A stretch of DNA of 64,000 bases, taken from Telluribacter roseus (GTDB taxonomy: Bacteria; Bacteroidota; Bacteroidia; Cytophagales; Spirosomataceae). The notes below the pieces were generated by a model, which worked only from the letters and a program-made list of their open reading frames with translations, was not told the origin of the DNA and did no database searches. Below, piece after piece: positions 1 to 7,756 of this stretch (position 1 is its first letter; the number at the start of each line of letters is the position of its first letter). The stretch lies in assembly GCF_017355915.2 (NCBI RefSeq), contig NZ_JAFEUV020000007.1:186001-250000 (forward strand), given 5' to 3'. The position numbers and the translations under genes are program-made.

Positions 1-2783
1 CTGCTTCCAAAGGCCTGGTACCAGGCGGTACAAACGGCCTTACCGGACCAGGTGGCATTGATGGACGCATTCTGGATAGTTTACCTATGCAGATAGCCAT
101 TATTGACTGCCAGCATACGATTCTCTATATCAATGAAACCTGGCGCCGGTTTATAGCAGCGAATGGAGTTTCTGAAAAAGAATTGGTTGGGGCTGATTAT
201 CTGGAAACATATAGGATTGCCGATCGTCCTGATGTAGCACTGGGAATCAGGCAGGTACTGGTAGGCGAACAGACCAATTTTACCTTTGAGTTTCGTTGCC
301 CGGTATCAATTGGGGCGGGTTGGATGAAGGCGCAGCTTACTCCGGTTATCAGGGAGGATACCATCCTGGCACTGACAGTCACGCATCAGACTAGTACCGA
401 AACCCAAGTGATAGAGCCTACGCTGCCTGAGGTTTTGCCAGTGACGCAAAGTATCCAATGTCCTCAGCAGTTGGATAAAGTATTAGAAACAATCCGTGAA
501 GGCTTATATACAGTGAACAGGCAGGGGGTTGTTACCTACTGGAACAAAGGAGCCGAAGCGATACTGGGTACAACCCGGGACGAGGCACTCGGAAAAAACC
601 TTTGGCATCTCCTCCCCGATACAGAGTATCCAATTGCCTCTTCATCCCTGCAACGGTCATTGACCCAACAGATTTCTCTGCAATTTGAAGAATTCAGCCC
701 CGGAACAAACCAGTGGCTGGAGGTGAGCGCCTATCCGTTTGAGGGAGGGCTAGCTGTTTTTGTCAGAGACATCACCGCTCGCAGGCAGTCAGAAGAGCAG
801 CTGCGGATAGCTCTGGAGCGCTATGATATAGCTACCCAGGCTACTAACGATGCCGTGTGGGATTGGGATCTTATAACAGGTGAAACCTATCGTAGCGAAG
901 GATTTAAGGAGATACTAGGGTTAGATGCCAGTGAGATCATACCTAATGAAGACTTCTGGCTGACTGTCATTCATCCTGAGGATTTAGAAAAGTCAAAACA
1001 AAACATCCGGGAGATCATAGCAGGTAGTGATATCTACTGGGAGCTTGATTACCGGGTACTCCGTAAAAGCGGGGGATATACGTATGTAAAGGATAGGGGC
1101 AAGGTACTTAGAGATGCGGAAGGCAAAGCCATACGGATGGTAGGGGCTATTCGGGACATATTCCAGAACCACTACTACCTGACGCTGGAAAAACTGGAGC
1201 GTGATGTACTGCAGATGAATGCCATAGGTGGTATGCCACTGGCTGATATCATGAGGCACTACATGCGGGAGATAGAGTTGCTCCATCCGGGTATGATTTG
1301 TTCTATTCTGGAAGTGCGTAATAACCGGGTCTATAACCTGGCTTCCCCTTCACTGCCACCCGACTACCGGAGTGCAATCGAAGGTTTACCGATCGGAGAT
1401 AACGCCGGCTCATGTGGTACGGCTGCCTTCAGAAAAGAGAAAGTCATAGTGACGGATATTCAGAATGATTTTCGTTGGAAGGATTACAAATCACTTGCCT
1501 TACAGGCTGGCCTCCGGGCCTGCTGGTCACAGCCCGTACTCGATTCGTCCGATAACGTAATGGCTACCTTCGCCTGTTACTATACAGAGCCCAAAGCCCC
1601 AACGCAGCTGGAAGAAAACACAATCAGAAGGACGGAGCATATCCTGCAGGTGATCCTGGAAAGCAGCCGGACGGAAGAGGCCTTGAAGGAAACGAACAAG
1701 CGATATGAACTGGTAACGAAGGTAACCAATGATATCATCTGGGACTGGGATATCAAGAGTGATATAATATACTGGAGCACGAGTCTGGAATCAATGATCG
1801 GGATGCAGGAGATAGCCCCAATCAAAACCGTAGAGGCCTGGGCCACGCGTATTCATCCTGAGGATATAGATCGGATATGGGAAAGCCATACCAAAGCCCT
1901 GGGTTCACCTGATGTAACGCAGTGGAAGGGGGAATATCGGATGATCAAATCCGATGGCACCTATGTTACTGTGTTGGATAGAGCCTATCTGATGCGGGAC
2001 AAAGAGGGTACCGCCGTCCGGATGATCGGTGCTTTACAGGATATAAGCCAGCAGAAAGAGCAGGAACTGGAAAGGGAGCAACTCATCAGGGAGCTGTCAC
2101 AGACCAATCAGGACCTGCGTCAGTTTTCTTTTATTACTTCTCATAACTTCAGGGCTCCGCTCTCCAATCTGATGGGGCTGCTCAAACTGATGGAGGAAAT
2201 ATCCATCAATGATCCCATCCTGGAAGAATTGATACAAGGATTTAACGTCTCGACTTCGGCGCTGAACGATACCGTCAATGATCTGATCGATGTCTTGATC
2301 ATCAAGGGCAATCCCTCCAAAGAGAAAAGTGAAGTACGGGTAAAAGAGATTTTTGATAAAATCTACGGCCAGATCAGGATTCCTCTCTACGAGGCGAACG
2401 CCAGTGTAGAGTTTGATGACAGTGCTGCTCCGGTAGTACTGTTTGACAGATCCTATCTGGAAAGTATTTTTATGAACCTCCTGACCAACTCCCTGAAGTA
2501 CCGATCGTATGAAAGGCGGCTGCAGGTAAGCATCCGTACGCAGATAGCGGATGATTCAGTGCTTCTGATTTTCAGAGACAATGGCATTGGCATGGATTTG
2601 CCACGCTACCGAAACCGGTTGTTTGGGCTTTACCAGTGCTTTCACGAACGGCCGGACAGCAAAGGGTTGGGTTTGTACCTGGTGAAGTCTCAGATTGAAG
2701 CCCTGGGCGGAACGATAGAGGTAGAAAGTGAGGTCAATGTAGGTACTACCTTTACCATTGCTCTAAAAAAGGAAATGAGTTAA
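1..2783 (+). CDS. Multi-PAS/GAF sensor histidine kinase, 5' end outside the window
   Basis: Sensor histidine kinase, probably cytoplasmic, phosphorylating a response regulator after sensing through PAS and GAF domains. The reading frame stays open from base 3 upstream of the first ATG at 87, and the upstream codons (ILDSLPMQIAIID) form the normal start of a PAS domain. The gene therefore begins outside the window and 87 is only an internal methionine. Counting from that methionine, I see PAS at about 1-105, PAS at 130-235, PAS/PAC at 240-360, GAF at 375-535 and PAS/PAC at 545-670. The dimerisation helix has the phospho-acceptor motif SHNFRAPLSN (His codon at 2142), and an ATPase domain has N-box NLLTNSLKY, G1 box DNGIGM and G2 box GLGLYLVK. 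No transmembrane segment is visible in this part. It converges on a single-domain response regulator, a plausible partner. Confidence 0.93.
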   Translation, partial: ASKGLVPGGTNGLTGPGGIDGRILDSLPMQIAIIDCQHTILYINETWRRFIAANGVSEKELVGADYLETYRIADRPDVALGIRQVLVGEQTNFTFEFRCPVSIGAGWMKAQLTPVIREDTILALTVTHQTSTETQVIEPTLPEVLPVTQSIQCPQQLDKVLETIREGLYTVNRQGVVTYWNKGAEAILGTTRDEALGKNLWHLLPDTEYPIASSSLQRSLTQQISLQFEEFSPGTNQWLEVSAYPFEGGLAVFVRDITARRQSEEQLRIALERYDIATQATNDAVWDWDLITGETYRSEGFKEILGLDASEIIPNEDFWLTVIHPEDLEKSKQNIREIIAGSDIYWELDYRVLRKSGGYTYVKDRGKVLRDAEGKAIRMVGAIRDIFQNHYYLTLEKLERDVLQMNAIGGMPLADIMRHYMREIELLHPGMICSILEVRNNRVYNLASPSLPPDYRSAIEGLPIGDNAGSCGTAAFRKEKVIVTDIQNDFRWKDYKSLALQAGLRACWSQPVLDSSDNVMATFACYYTEPKAPTQLEENTIRRTEHILQVILESSRTEEALKETNKRYELVTKVTNDIIWDWDIKSDIIYWSTSLESMIGMQEIAPIKTVEAWATRIHPEDIDRIWESHTKALGSPDVTQWKGEYRMIKSDGTYVTVLDRAYLMRDKEGTAVRMIGALQDISQQKEQELEREQLIRELSQTNQDLRQFSFITSHNFRAPLSNLMGLLKLMEEISINDPILEELIQGFNVSTSALNDTVNDLIDVLIIKGNPSKEKSEVRVKEIFDKIYGQIRIPLYEANASVEFDDSAAPVVLFDRSYLESIFMNLLTNSLKYRSYERRLQVSIRTQIADDSVLLIFRDNGIGMDLPRYRNRLFGLYQCFHERPDSKGLGLYLVKSQIEALGGTIEVESEVNVGTTFTIALKKEMS

Positions 2784-2920
2784 CCTACCAGCACCTGGCT
2801 GACAGCGAGATAGTTTAGGAATTACGTAATAATTGAAGGCTTTGCTGAAATAGTATGTAGATGGAAGTGCCTGATCTGCAGAAAAAAACGGCTGAAACAG
2901 CTGATGAAATCCCTGATAAC

Positions 2921-3322
2921 TTATGAATTACTGCCGGTAAGAGTAACTAATATTTCCTTAAGTTTAGCCACGATCTCCTTGTATCCACTGGGCTTTACCA
3001 GATAGCCCGTAGAACCTAGCTGCTGTACTTCGGTAATATCTTTATTGTAGGAAGAAGTAGAGTAAATAACGATAGGTACCTTTTTGATCCGTTCTATTTT
3101 TCTTAGTTCGACCAGGCACTCCTTACCATCAATTACGGGCATATTCAGGTCCAGAAAAATCAGCTCCGGACTATAATTATCATCCTGTTGTAATCTTTCC
3201 AGCGCCCTTACACTGCTATCCTCGATTTCAAGCACCAGCGAGGGAGCTATCTCCTGTAAAGCAGAGGCAAAGAGAAAGTTATCTTCAACATCATCATCAA
3301 TAAGCAGGCAATTCGTAATCAA
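2921..3322 (-). CDS. Single-domain response regulator (CheY-like), TTG start
   Basis: Stand-alone receiver protein of 133 residues with no output domain, so it probably relays phosphate or acts by protein contact. The acidic pocket is Asp9-Asp11, the phospho-acceptor is Asp58 in LIFLDLNMP, the switch residue is Ser88 and the conserved lysine is Lys110 in VKPSG. The start codon is TTG (complement of 3320-3322): no ATG lies in frame near the N-terminus, and the first beta strand CLLIDDD begins at residue 5 as in normal family members. It is convergent with the upstream histidine kinase, with about 140 bases between the two stops. Receivers of this type often pair with Bacteroidota PAS kinases, but the pairing here is inferred. 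Confidence 0.9.
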   Translation of the reverse strand: MITNCLLIDDDVEDNFLFASALQEIAPSLVLEIEDSSVRALERLQQDDNYSPELIFLDLNMPVIDGKECLVELRKIERIKKVPIVIYSTSSYNKDITEVQQLGSTGYLVKPSGYKEIVAKLKEILVTLTGSNS

Positions 3323-3686
3323 AGCATTTTCTGTTTTAAAGTTACATTATAGTGGGTGGGGTGTGAATATAGGTCTAAATTTGATATTTAACTGAGTTAG
3401 TAATGAATATGTTTATAAATTTTTTTAAAATCTTAGACAAGCTATACAAAAAGTCACTAGGGTACTCACAGTTAAAGAAGTAGGGTGCGATCTTGTTTCT
3501 CCTGCGTTGAGTACTTTACATCAATAGTATGCAATCTAGTGTACAACGTCATCCAACTGGTAGCTGTGATCAATATAGACTTAATAAATAAATATTGTAT
3601 AACACTTGGTGGCTTGCTCAAATTAGCCATAAGTTTACGTCTGGTAACACTTCTGTTCACTCTATACATTACTCATACATTCCGCG
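3323..3686. other. AT-rich intergenic region upstream of the SBBP lipoprotein
   Basis: This 364-base stretch separates the divergent response regulator and SBBP lipoprotein genes and should hold both promoters. It is clearly more AT-rich than its neighbours. Short open frames on both strands show no protein-like features. I found no convincing exact match to the Bacteroidota -33/-7 promoter consensus and no hairpin. Confidence 0.4.
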
Positions 3687-5051
3687 ATGAAAAAATCCTT
3701 TATTATTCTTGTAACACTATTAAGTAGTTGCCTTACCGGTTGTAAAGATCATAGCTTAGACCCTGTTCAGGACGAGGTAGCCACAGCCTGGCGAGCAGGT
3801 GGAGAGGCCGTAAACCAGGGAGAAGGTGTAGCTGTAGATGGCAACGGCAACCTGTATGTTACAGGTACTTTCCAGGGTACTGCCACGTTTGGCACAACTA
3901 CACTCACTGCAAGTGGAGAAAGTGACGTTTTTGTTGCAAAATATACCGGTAAAGGCAGTCTCCTTTGGGTAAAAAAGGCTGGAGGCGCAGGTGTGGATGG
4001 AGGGTATAGTATAGCCGTGGATGCGGGTAACAGTGTGTATATAACAGGAAGCTTTCAGGGATCTGCTACATTTGGTACTACCACGCTTACCTCTTTGGGC
4101 GATTCTGATATGTTCATTGCCAAATATAACAGTAGCGGAGATGTAGTATGGAGTAAAAAAGTGGGGGAAACAGGTGAGGACACTGGATATGGTATTACGG
4201 TAGATAATGGAGGTAATATATATGTAACTGGTGGTTTGACGAAAGTACCGAGCGATAATTCTTCGTCCAGGCCTGGTACTGTGTATATAGCTAAATTGTC
4301 AGGCACGGGTGATGTTCAGTGGGAACTGAAGGGGGAAGGTACTAATGAGTATAATAAAGGTAAGGGAATTGCTGTAGATGGAAGCGGGAATATTTATGTA
4401 ACTGGACAGATTGTAGGGACTTTGACTTTTGGTACTACTACGTTAGCAACTAATAATCAGGAGGTTTTTACTCTTAAACTATCTTCTAATGGTGATGTGC
4501 AGTGGGCTCAGAAGTCACAAGGTATATTTTTCGCTACTACAAATGCCATAGCCATAGATGGCAGTGGTAATGTATATGTAGGTGGTTTATTTAGAAATTC
4601 TATTCGTTTTGGATCTTTATCAATTGGTGCGCACCCGACTTCACATGATGCCTTCCTTGTTAAGTATGGTCCCACAGGTGAAGTTCAATGGCTTAAGCAG
4701 GTTGGTGCGCAGTATGCGAGTGTAGTGGATGATGATGTGAATGGTATTGCGGTCAATGAAAGTGGTAATGTATATGTAACAGGAAAATTCGGTAAGTTAG
4801 CCAATATGTTTAGTGATAAAACACTAACAGCAAGTGGCGAAAGTGATGCTTATATAGTTAAGATGACAAGTAGTGGAGATGTTGAATGGGCACACAAAGC
4901 AGGAGGAACAGGTTTTGATTACGGAAGAGGTATAGCAGTGACTAAACAGGGGGCAGTCTATATCACAGGTAGCTTTAGTAGTACCGGCACCTTTGGTTCC
5001 ACAACGCTTACGGCAGGTGGAGTCAGAGACATATTTGTAGCCAGGTATTAG
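3687..5051 (+). CDS. SBBP-repeat beta-propeller lipoprotein
   Basis: Predicted surface or periplasmic lipoprotein of 454 residues that folds as one beta-propeller. The N-terminus is a signal peptide ending in lipobox LTGC (Cys19). The rest consists of seven repeats of about 60 residues, each carrying a core such as GIAVDGSGNIYVTG followed by FGTTTLTA, an aspartate-containing FVAKY strand and a GDVQW turn. This is the SBBP (seven-bladed beta-propeller) repeat pattern, and seven copies would close a single propeller. Such proteins are common in Bacteroidota; their ligands are mostly unknown. It stands alone and ends just before a strong terminator shared with the convergent recombinase gene. 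Confidence 0.88.
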   Translation: MKKSFIILVTLLSSCLTGCKDHSLDPVQDEVATAWRAGGEAVNQGEGVAVDGNGNLYVTGTFQGTATFGTTTLTASGESDVFVAKYTGKGSLLWVKKAGGAGVDGGYSIAVDAGNSVYITGSFQGSATFGTTTLTSLGDSDMFIAKYNSSGDVVWSKKVGETGEDTGYGITVDNGGNIYVTGGLTKVPSDNSSSRPGTVYIAKLSGTGDVQWELKGEGTNEYNKGKGIAVDGSGNIYVTGQIVGTLTFGTTTLATNNQEVFTLKLSSNGDVQWAQKSQGIFFATTNAIAIDGSGNVYVGGLFRNSIRFGSLSIGAHPTSHDAFLVKYGPTGEVQWLKQVGAQYASVVDDDVNGIAVNESGNVYVTGKFGKLANMFSDKTLTASGESDAYIVKMTSSGDVEWAHKAGGTGFDYGRGIAVTKQGAVYITGSFSSTGTFGSTTLTAGGVRDIFVARY

Positions 5052-5068
5052 TAAATAGTTAGGCGTAT

Positions 5069-5124
5069 AAACAGGTCCGGCAGAAAGTAGATGATTTGCT
5101 ATTTTCTGCCGGACCTGTTTTGTC
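5069..5124. terminator. Bidirectional rho-independent terminator
   Basis: A perfect 18-bp inverted repeat (AAACAGGTCCGGCAGAAA at 5069-5086, its complement at 5103-5120) with a 16-base loop sits between the convergent lipoprotein and recombinase genes. The right arm runs into a T-rich stretch. On the other strand the A-rich left edge gives T residues too, so it can serve both genes. Confidence 0.85.
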
Positions 5125-5188
5125 TTTGTACATTTACATTATTTAGGGATCATGTTAGCAAGGGTAGTAGCAGTGATCTGACTACCTA

Positions 5189-6142
5189 TTACAGCCCCAG
5201 TTTCTTCCCCGCGTTGTACTTCCGGATGTCATCGGTACGGGTATAGCGCTGAATCATGGCGGATGTCTTGTGCTTGGTCTGCTGCATCACTTCCAGGTCA
5301 TCGGCGCCGTTGAGCTTGGCGGCTGTCACGAAGGAGGCCCGGAGCGAGTGGGCGGAGTACTCAGTACCCAGGTAGTGTTTGACCAGGTTATCCACGGTTT
5401 TGCAGGAAAGTCGCTCTTCGGTCAGCCGCACTTCGCCGTGCGTCTGGCCTTTGCGGAACCGGACGAGCAGGGGACCCTGTGCGGGGCGCAGAGCCAGCCA
5501 GTCTTCCAGGGTGCGGATGGGGCACAGCAGCGGGTCGGGATGAAAGAAGAAAGCCTTCTGCTCGAGTTCACCGTACTGATTGGTCTTACTCTGCCGCATG
5601 GTAATGATGAGTCCCTGCCGGGAGAAGCTCAGGTCTTCGATATTCAGGGCTACCAGCTCCGATCGGCGGAAGGCACCGGTAAAGCCCAGCAGCAGCACCA
5701 GCTTGTCCCTGAGCTCGGTAGGGTTATCATGGTCCAGCGACTGGATCAAACTTCTGAATTCATCCAGATCAAAGGCCGGAGCCTGCTTCTGACGTACGCC
5801 CTTAACGCGCCGGATCCCCTCCAGTACGGCTATTACCTGTTTATGTTTTGAAGGAAACTCCTGGTCCTTGAGGTCATGCCACTTACGGATCGCCGCCATG
5901 CGCCGCTGTATGGTAGCCCATTTACATTCGTCAGCCAGGTGAGCCAGGTAGGCCGACAGTACATTCGCCTCGGCCGGAAAGGCACTCACTCCCTGCTGCT
6001 GACACCATGCTGCATAGTGGCGGATGTCGGCCTGGTAGGCACGTTGCGTATTTTTGGCACCTTCCAGGCCCGCCTGTACATATTCAGTTATCTTGTCACT
6101 ATACCGGACCAGTGCCTGCTCTTTTCTCTTGTCTGAAATCAT
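5189..6142 (-). CDS. Orphan tyrosine recombinase / site-specific integrase
   Basis: DNA strand-exchange enzyme of 317 residues. An N-terminal SAM-like core-binding domain (about 15-110) precedes the catalytic domain (about 125-315). Visible catalytic residues: Arg in GAFRRSELVAL, the beta-hairpin Lys in RQSKTNQ, HSLRASFVTA as H-x-x-R, the second His in KHKTSAM and the nucleophile Tyr in IQRYTRTDD. All six positions are present, so it should be active. The length fits XerC/XerD-like and small phage-type recombinases. No excisionase, relaxase, transposition or phage gene lies beside it and I could not see attachment sites, so it is either the remains of an element or a chromosomal invertase/resolvase. 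The sequence does not decide this. Confidence 0.9.
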   Translation of the reverse strand: MISDKRKEQALVRYSDKITEYVQAGLEGAKNTQRAYQADIRHYAAWCQQQGVSAFPAEANVLSAYLAHLADECKWATIQRRMAAIRKWHDLKDQEFPSKHKQVIAVLEGIRRVKGVRQKQAPAFDLDEFRSLIQSLDHDNPTELRDKLVLLLGFTGAFRRSELVALNIEDLSFSRQGLIITMRQSKTNQYGELEQKAFFFHPDPLLCPIRTLEDWLALRPAQGPLLVRFRKGQTHGEVRLTEERLSCKTVDNLVKHYLGTEYSAHSLRASFVTAAKLNGADDLEVMQQTKHKTSAMIQRYTRTDDIRKYNAGKKLGL

Positions 6143-6212
6143 GTCTGGGCAACTAAAAAGATGGATACTGCAATATAGTTAATAGTTTGAAAGGATGAAT
6201 ACTCTGTCCTCC

Positions 6213-7412
6213 CTATCTGTTGGCTTCATTAAAGACAGCATCATAACTTTCTCGCACCGAAGACCCCCTAATAATCAATTCAGTCTCCAGTACTTTTGCC
6301 TCGGGTACCCATTGCTCTTCTTCTTCGTTGATCAGTTTCAGGATCATTTCCGCGGTGATCTTTCCCATCAGGTGAGTTGGCTGCCGTACTGTGGTGAGCC
6401 CATTGCCAATATGAGCGGCTATGGGGTCGTCACTGAATCCTACCACCCCCAGATCTTCCGGCACACGAAGCCCCCGGCTTTTGGCCAGTATCAGGATTTC
6501 AATGGCTGTCGGGTCATTGACGGCAAAGATCGCATCCGGTGGCGTTTCCATATCCAGCAGGTACTGTCCGTAGATCCGGGCTTTCTGAGCAGTCAGATCA
6601 CTGTGTATGATCAGCTCGGGATGGATGTCAAATCCATGCTTCTGTAAGGCAGACGTATACCCACGCAGGCGCTCCTGGCTGATGACCAGGTTGGGCGGCC
6701 CTCCCAGGTGAGCGATTCGGCGGTAGCCATTCTGAATAAGGTGCTCCACGGCCTTAAAGGCACCGCCGAAGTCATTTACGACTACCTTGGGGCCGTTGAG
6801 CTCCTGACAAACCCGGTTAAAAAATACAATGGGGATACCTCTTTTCTCCAGCGCCTTGAAGTGCTCATAGTTGTTGGTCTGCAGGCTCAACGATGCTATC
6901 ACACCGTCTACCCGGTTGGCCAGCATGGCTTTGGTGTTGCCAACTTCCGTATCATACGACTCGCTCGACTGCATAATGATCAGATGGTACCCCGCCTGTG
7001 AAAGTACTTCCTGTACTCCTACGATAACATTGGGAAAGAAAGGGGTAAAAAACTCAGGTACTATAATACCAATGGTATTGGTCAGGCTTTTGACGAGGCT
7101 GTACGCCAGCTGATTGGGCTGGTAGTCCAGCTGGGTAGCCGTATCCAGTACCAGTTGCCGGGTTTCGGGACTAATGTCAGGATGGCCATGCAGGGCCCGC
7201 GATACCGTAGAATTTGAAACCCCCAGCGTGCGGGCTATATCTATAATGGTCGTCTGGTGGCGTCTGCGCTTAGGATGTATAGCTGACGGTAGGGTAGGAG
7301 TAGGGAGCGTAAAGTAGAAGTTACACTCCTTACACAGGTACCGCTGCTTTCCCCTGACGAATCCAGCTTTCATAATCATATCTACCTGCTCACACTTTAT
7401 ACAGCGTATCAT
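6213..7412 (-). CDS. LacI-family repressor with N-terminal zinc-ribbon extension
   Basis: Transcription factor of 399 residues, probably controlling the divergent SusC operon in response to a sugar. Residues about 54-105 form the LacI helix-turn-helix plus hinge helix (DIARTLGVSNSTVSRALHG, then YQPNQLAYSLV). Residues about 110-390 form the periplasmic-binding-protein-like ligand domain (TIGIIVPEF, DAIFAVNDPTAIE, DLGVVGFSDD). Unusually, the first 45 residues form a CxxC-19-CxxC zinc ribbon (Cys4, Cys7, Cys27, Cys30; core FVRGKQRYLCKEC) like that at the start of IS1-type transposase proteins. This makes the protein about 50 residues longer than a normal LacI member. The ribbon is in frame with its own ATG, so it looks like a real fusion. 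A 32-bp palindrome upstream is the likely operator. Confidence 0.93.
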   Translation of the reverse strand: MIRCIKCEQVDMIMKAGFVRGKQRYLCKECNFYFTLPTPTLPSAIHPKRRRHQTTIIDIARTLGVSNSTVSRALHGHPDISPETRQLVLDTATQLDYQPNQLAYSLVKSLTNTIGIIVPEFFTPFFPNVIVGVQEVLSQAGYHLIIMQSSESYDTEVGNTKAMLANRVDGVIASLSLQTNNYEHFKALEKRGIPIVFFNRVCQELNGPKVVVNDFGGAFKAVEHLIQNGYRRIAHLGGPPNLVISQERLRGYTSALQKHGFDIHPELIIHSDLTAQKARIYGQYLLDMETPPDAIFAVNDPTAIEILILAKSRGLRVPEDLGVVGFSDDPIAAHIGNGLTTVRQPTHLMGKITAEMILKLINEEEEQWVPEAKVLETELIIRGSSVRESYDAVFNEANR

Positions 7413-7756
7413 CTTTGTTGTATTATTTCTATAAGTTGCCTTTGTGCTATTCGTTTCTGGCTCCAGTTGCCAGCGAATTTACAAATTTTAAAATTATCCT
7501 ATTTACAGTACTTAAAATTATATATCGGTAACGTTTGCGCAAACGTTACCGATACTTTTTGACTTTATTTTAGAATTTGTAGCGCTATTCTACCCTTGCC
7601 CTTTTACCTGCTCTCCTTATATTCGACTATACAATCACCAGAAAGCAGGGTAAAGATACCCGCCTGACTTGTATATCCACTGCCCGCTGCCTATTCCTAA
7701 ACCATGCCCGAATTGTATTTTATTAATGATGTCCTAAACCCCTAATCATTACCTGT
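7413..7756. promoter_or_regulatory. Divergent promoter region between the LacI regulator and susC
   Basis: This 344-base gap holds the start regions of two divergent genes and the 32-bp palindrome listed separately. Near-matches to the Bacteroidota -7 box (TAnnTTTG) flank the palindrome: TAGAATTTG towards susC and TAAAATTTG on the opposite strand. Both have one extra spacer base, so I treat them only as candidates. No small gene is evident. Confidence 0.45.
7523..7554. promoter_or_regulatory. 32-bp perfect palindrome, likely LacI-family operator
   Basis: The half-site TATCGGTAACGTTTGC (7523-7538) is followed directly by its exact reverse complement (7539-7554). The centre, CGTTTGC/GCAAACG, uses the same words as LacI/PurR/CcpA-type operators. 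It sits 110 bases upstream of the LacI start and about 200 bases upstream of susC, so one bound dimer or tetramer could control both directions. Binding is inferred from the motif and position. Confidence 0.75.

Noticed and set aside
3485-3727. 80-codon open frame before the SBBP lipoprotein
   Set aside because: It overlaps the real lipoprotein start in another frame and reads as random AT-rich codons.
5270-5851. 193-codon open frame on the plus strand
   Set aside because: Antisense to the tyrosine recombinase gene, with no family resemblance.
5189-7412. Integrated prophage or conjugative element around the recombinase
   Set aside because: No structural phage, relaxase, type IV secretion or excisionase genes and no flanking direct repeats or tRNA were seen.
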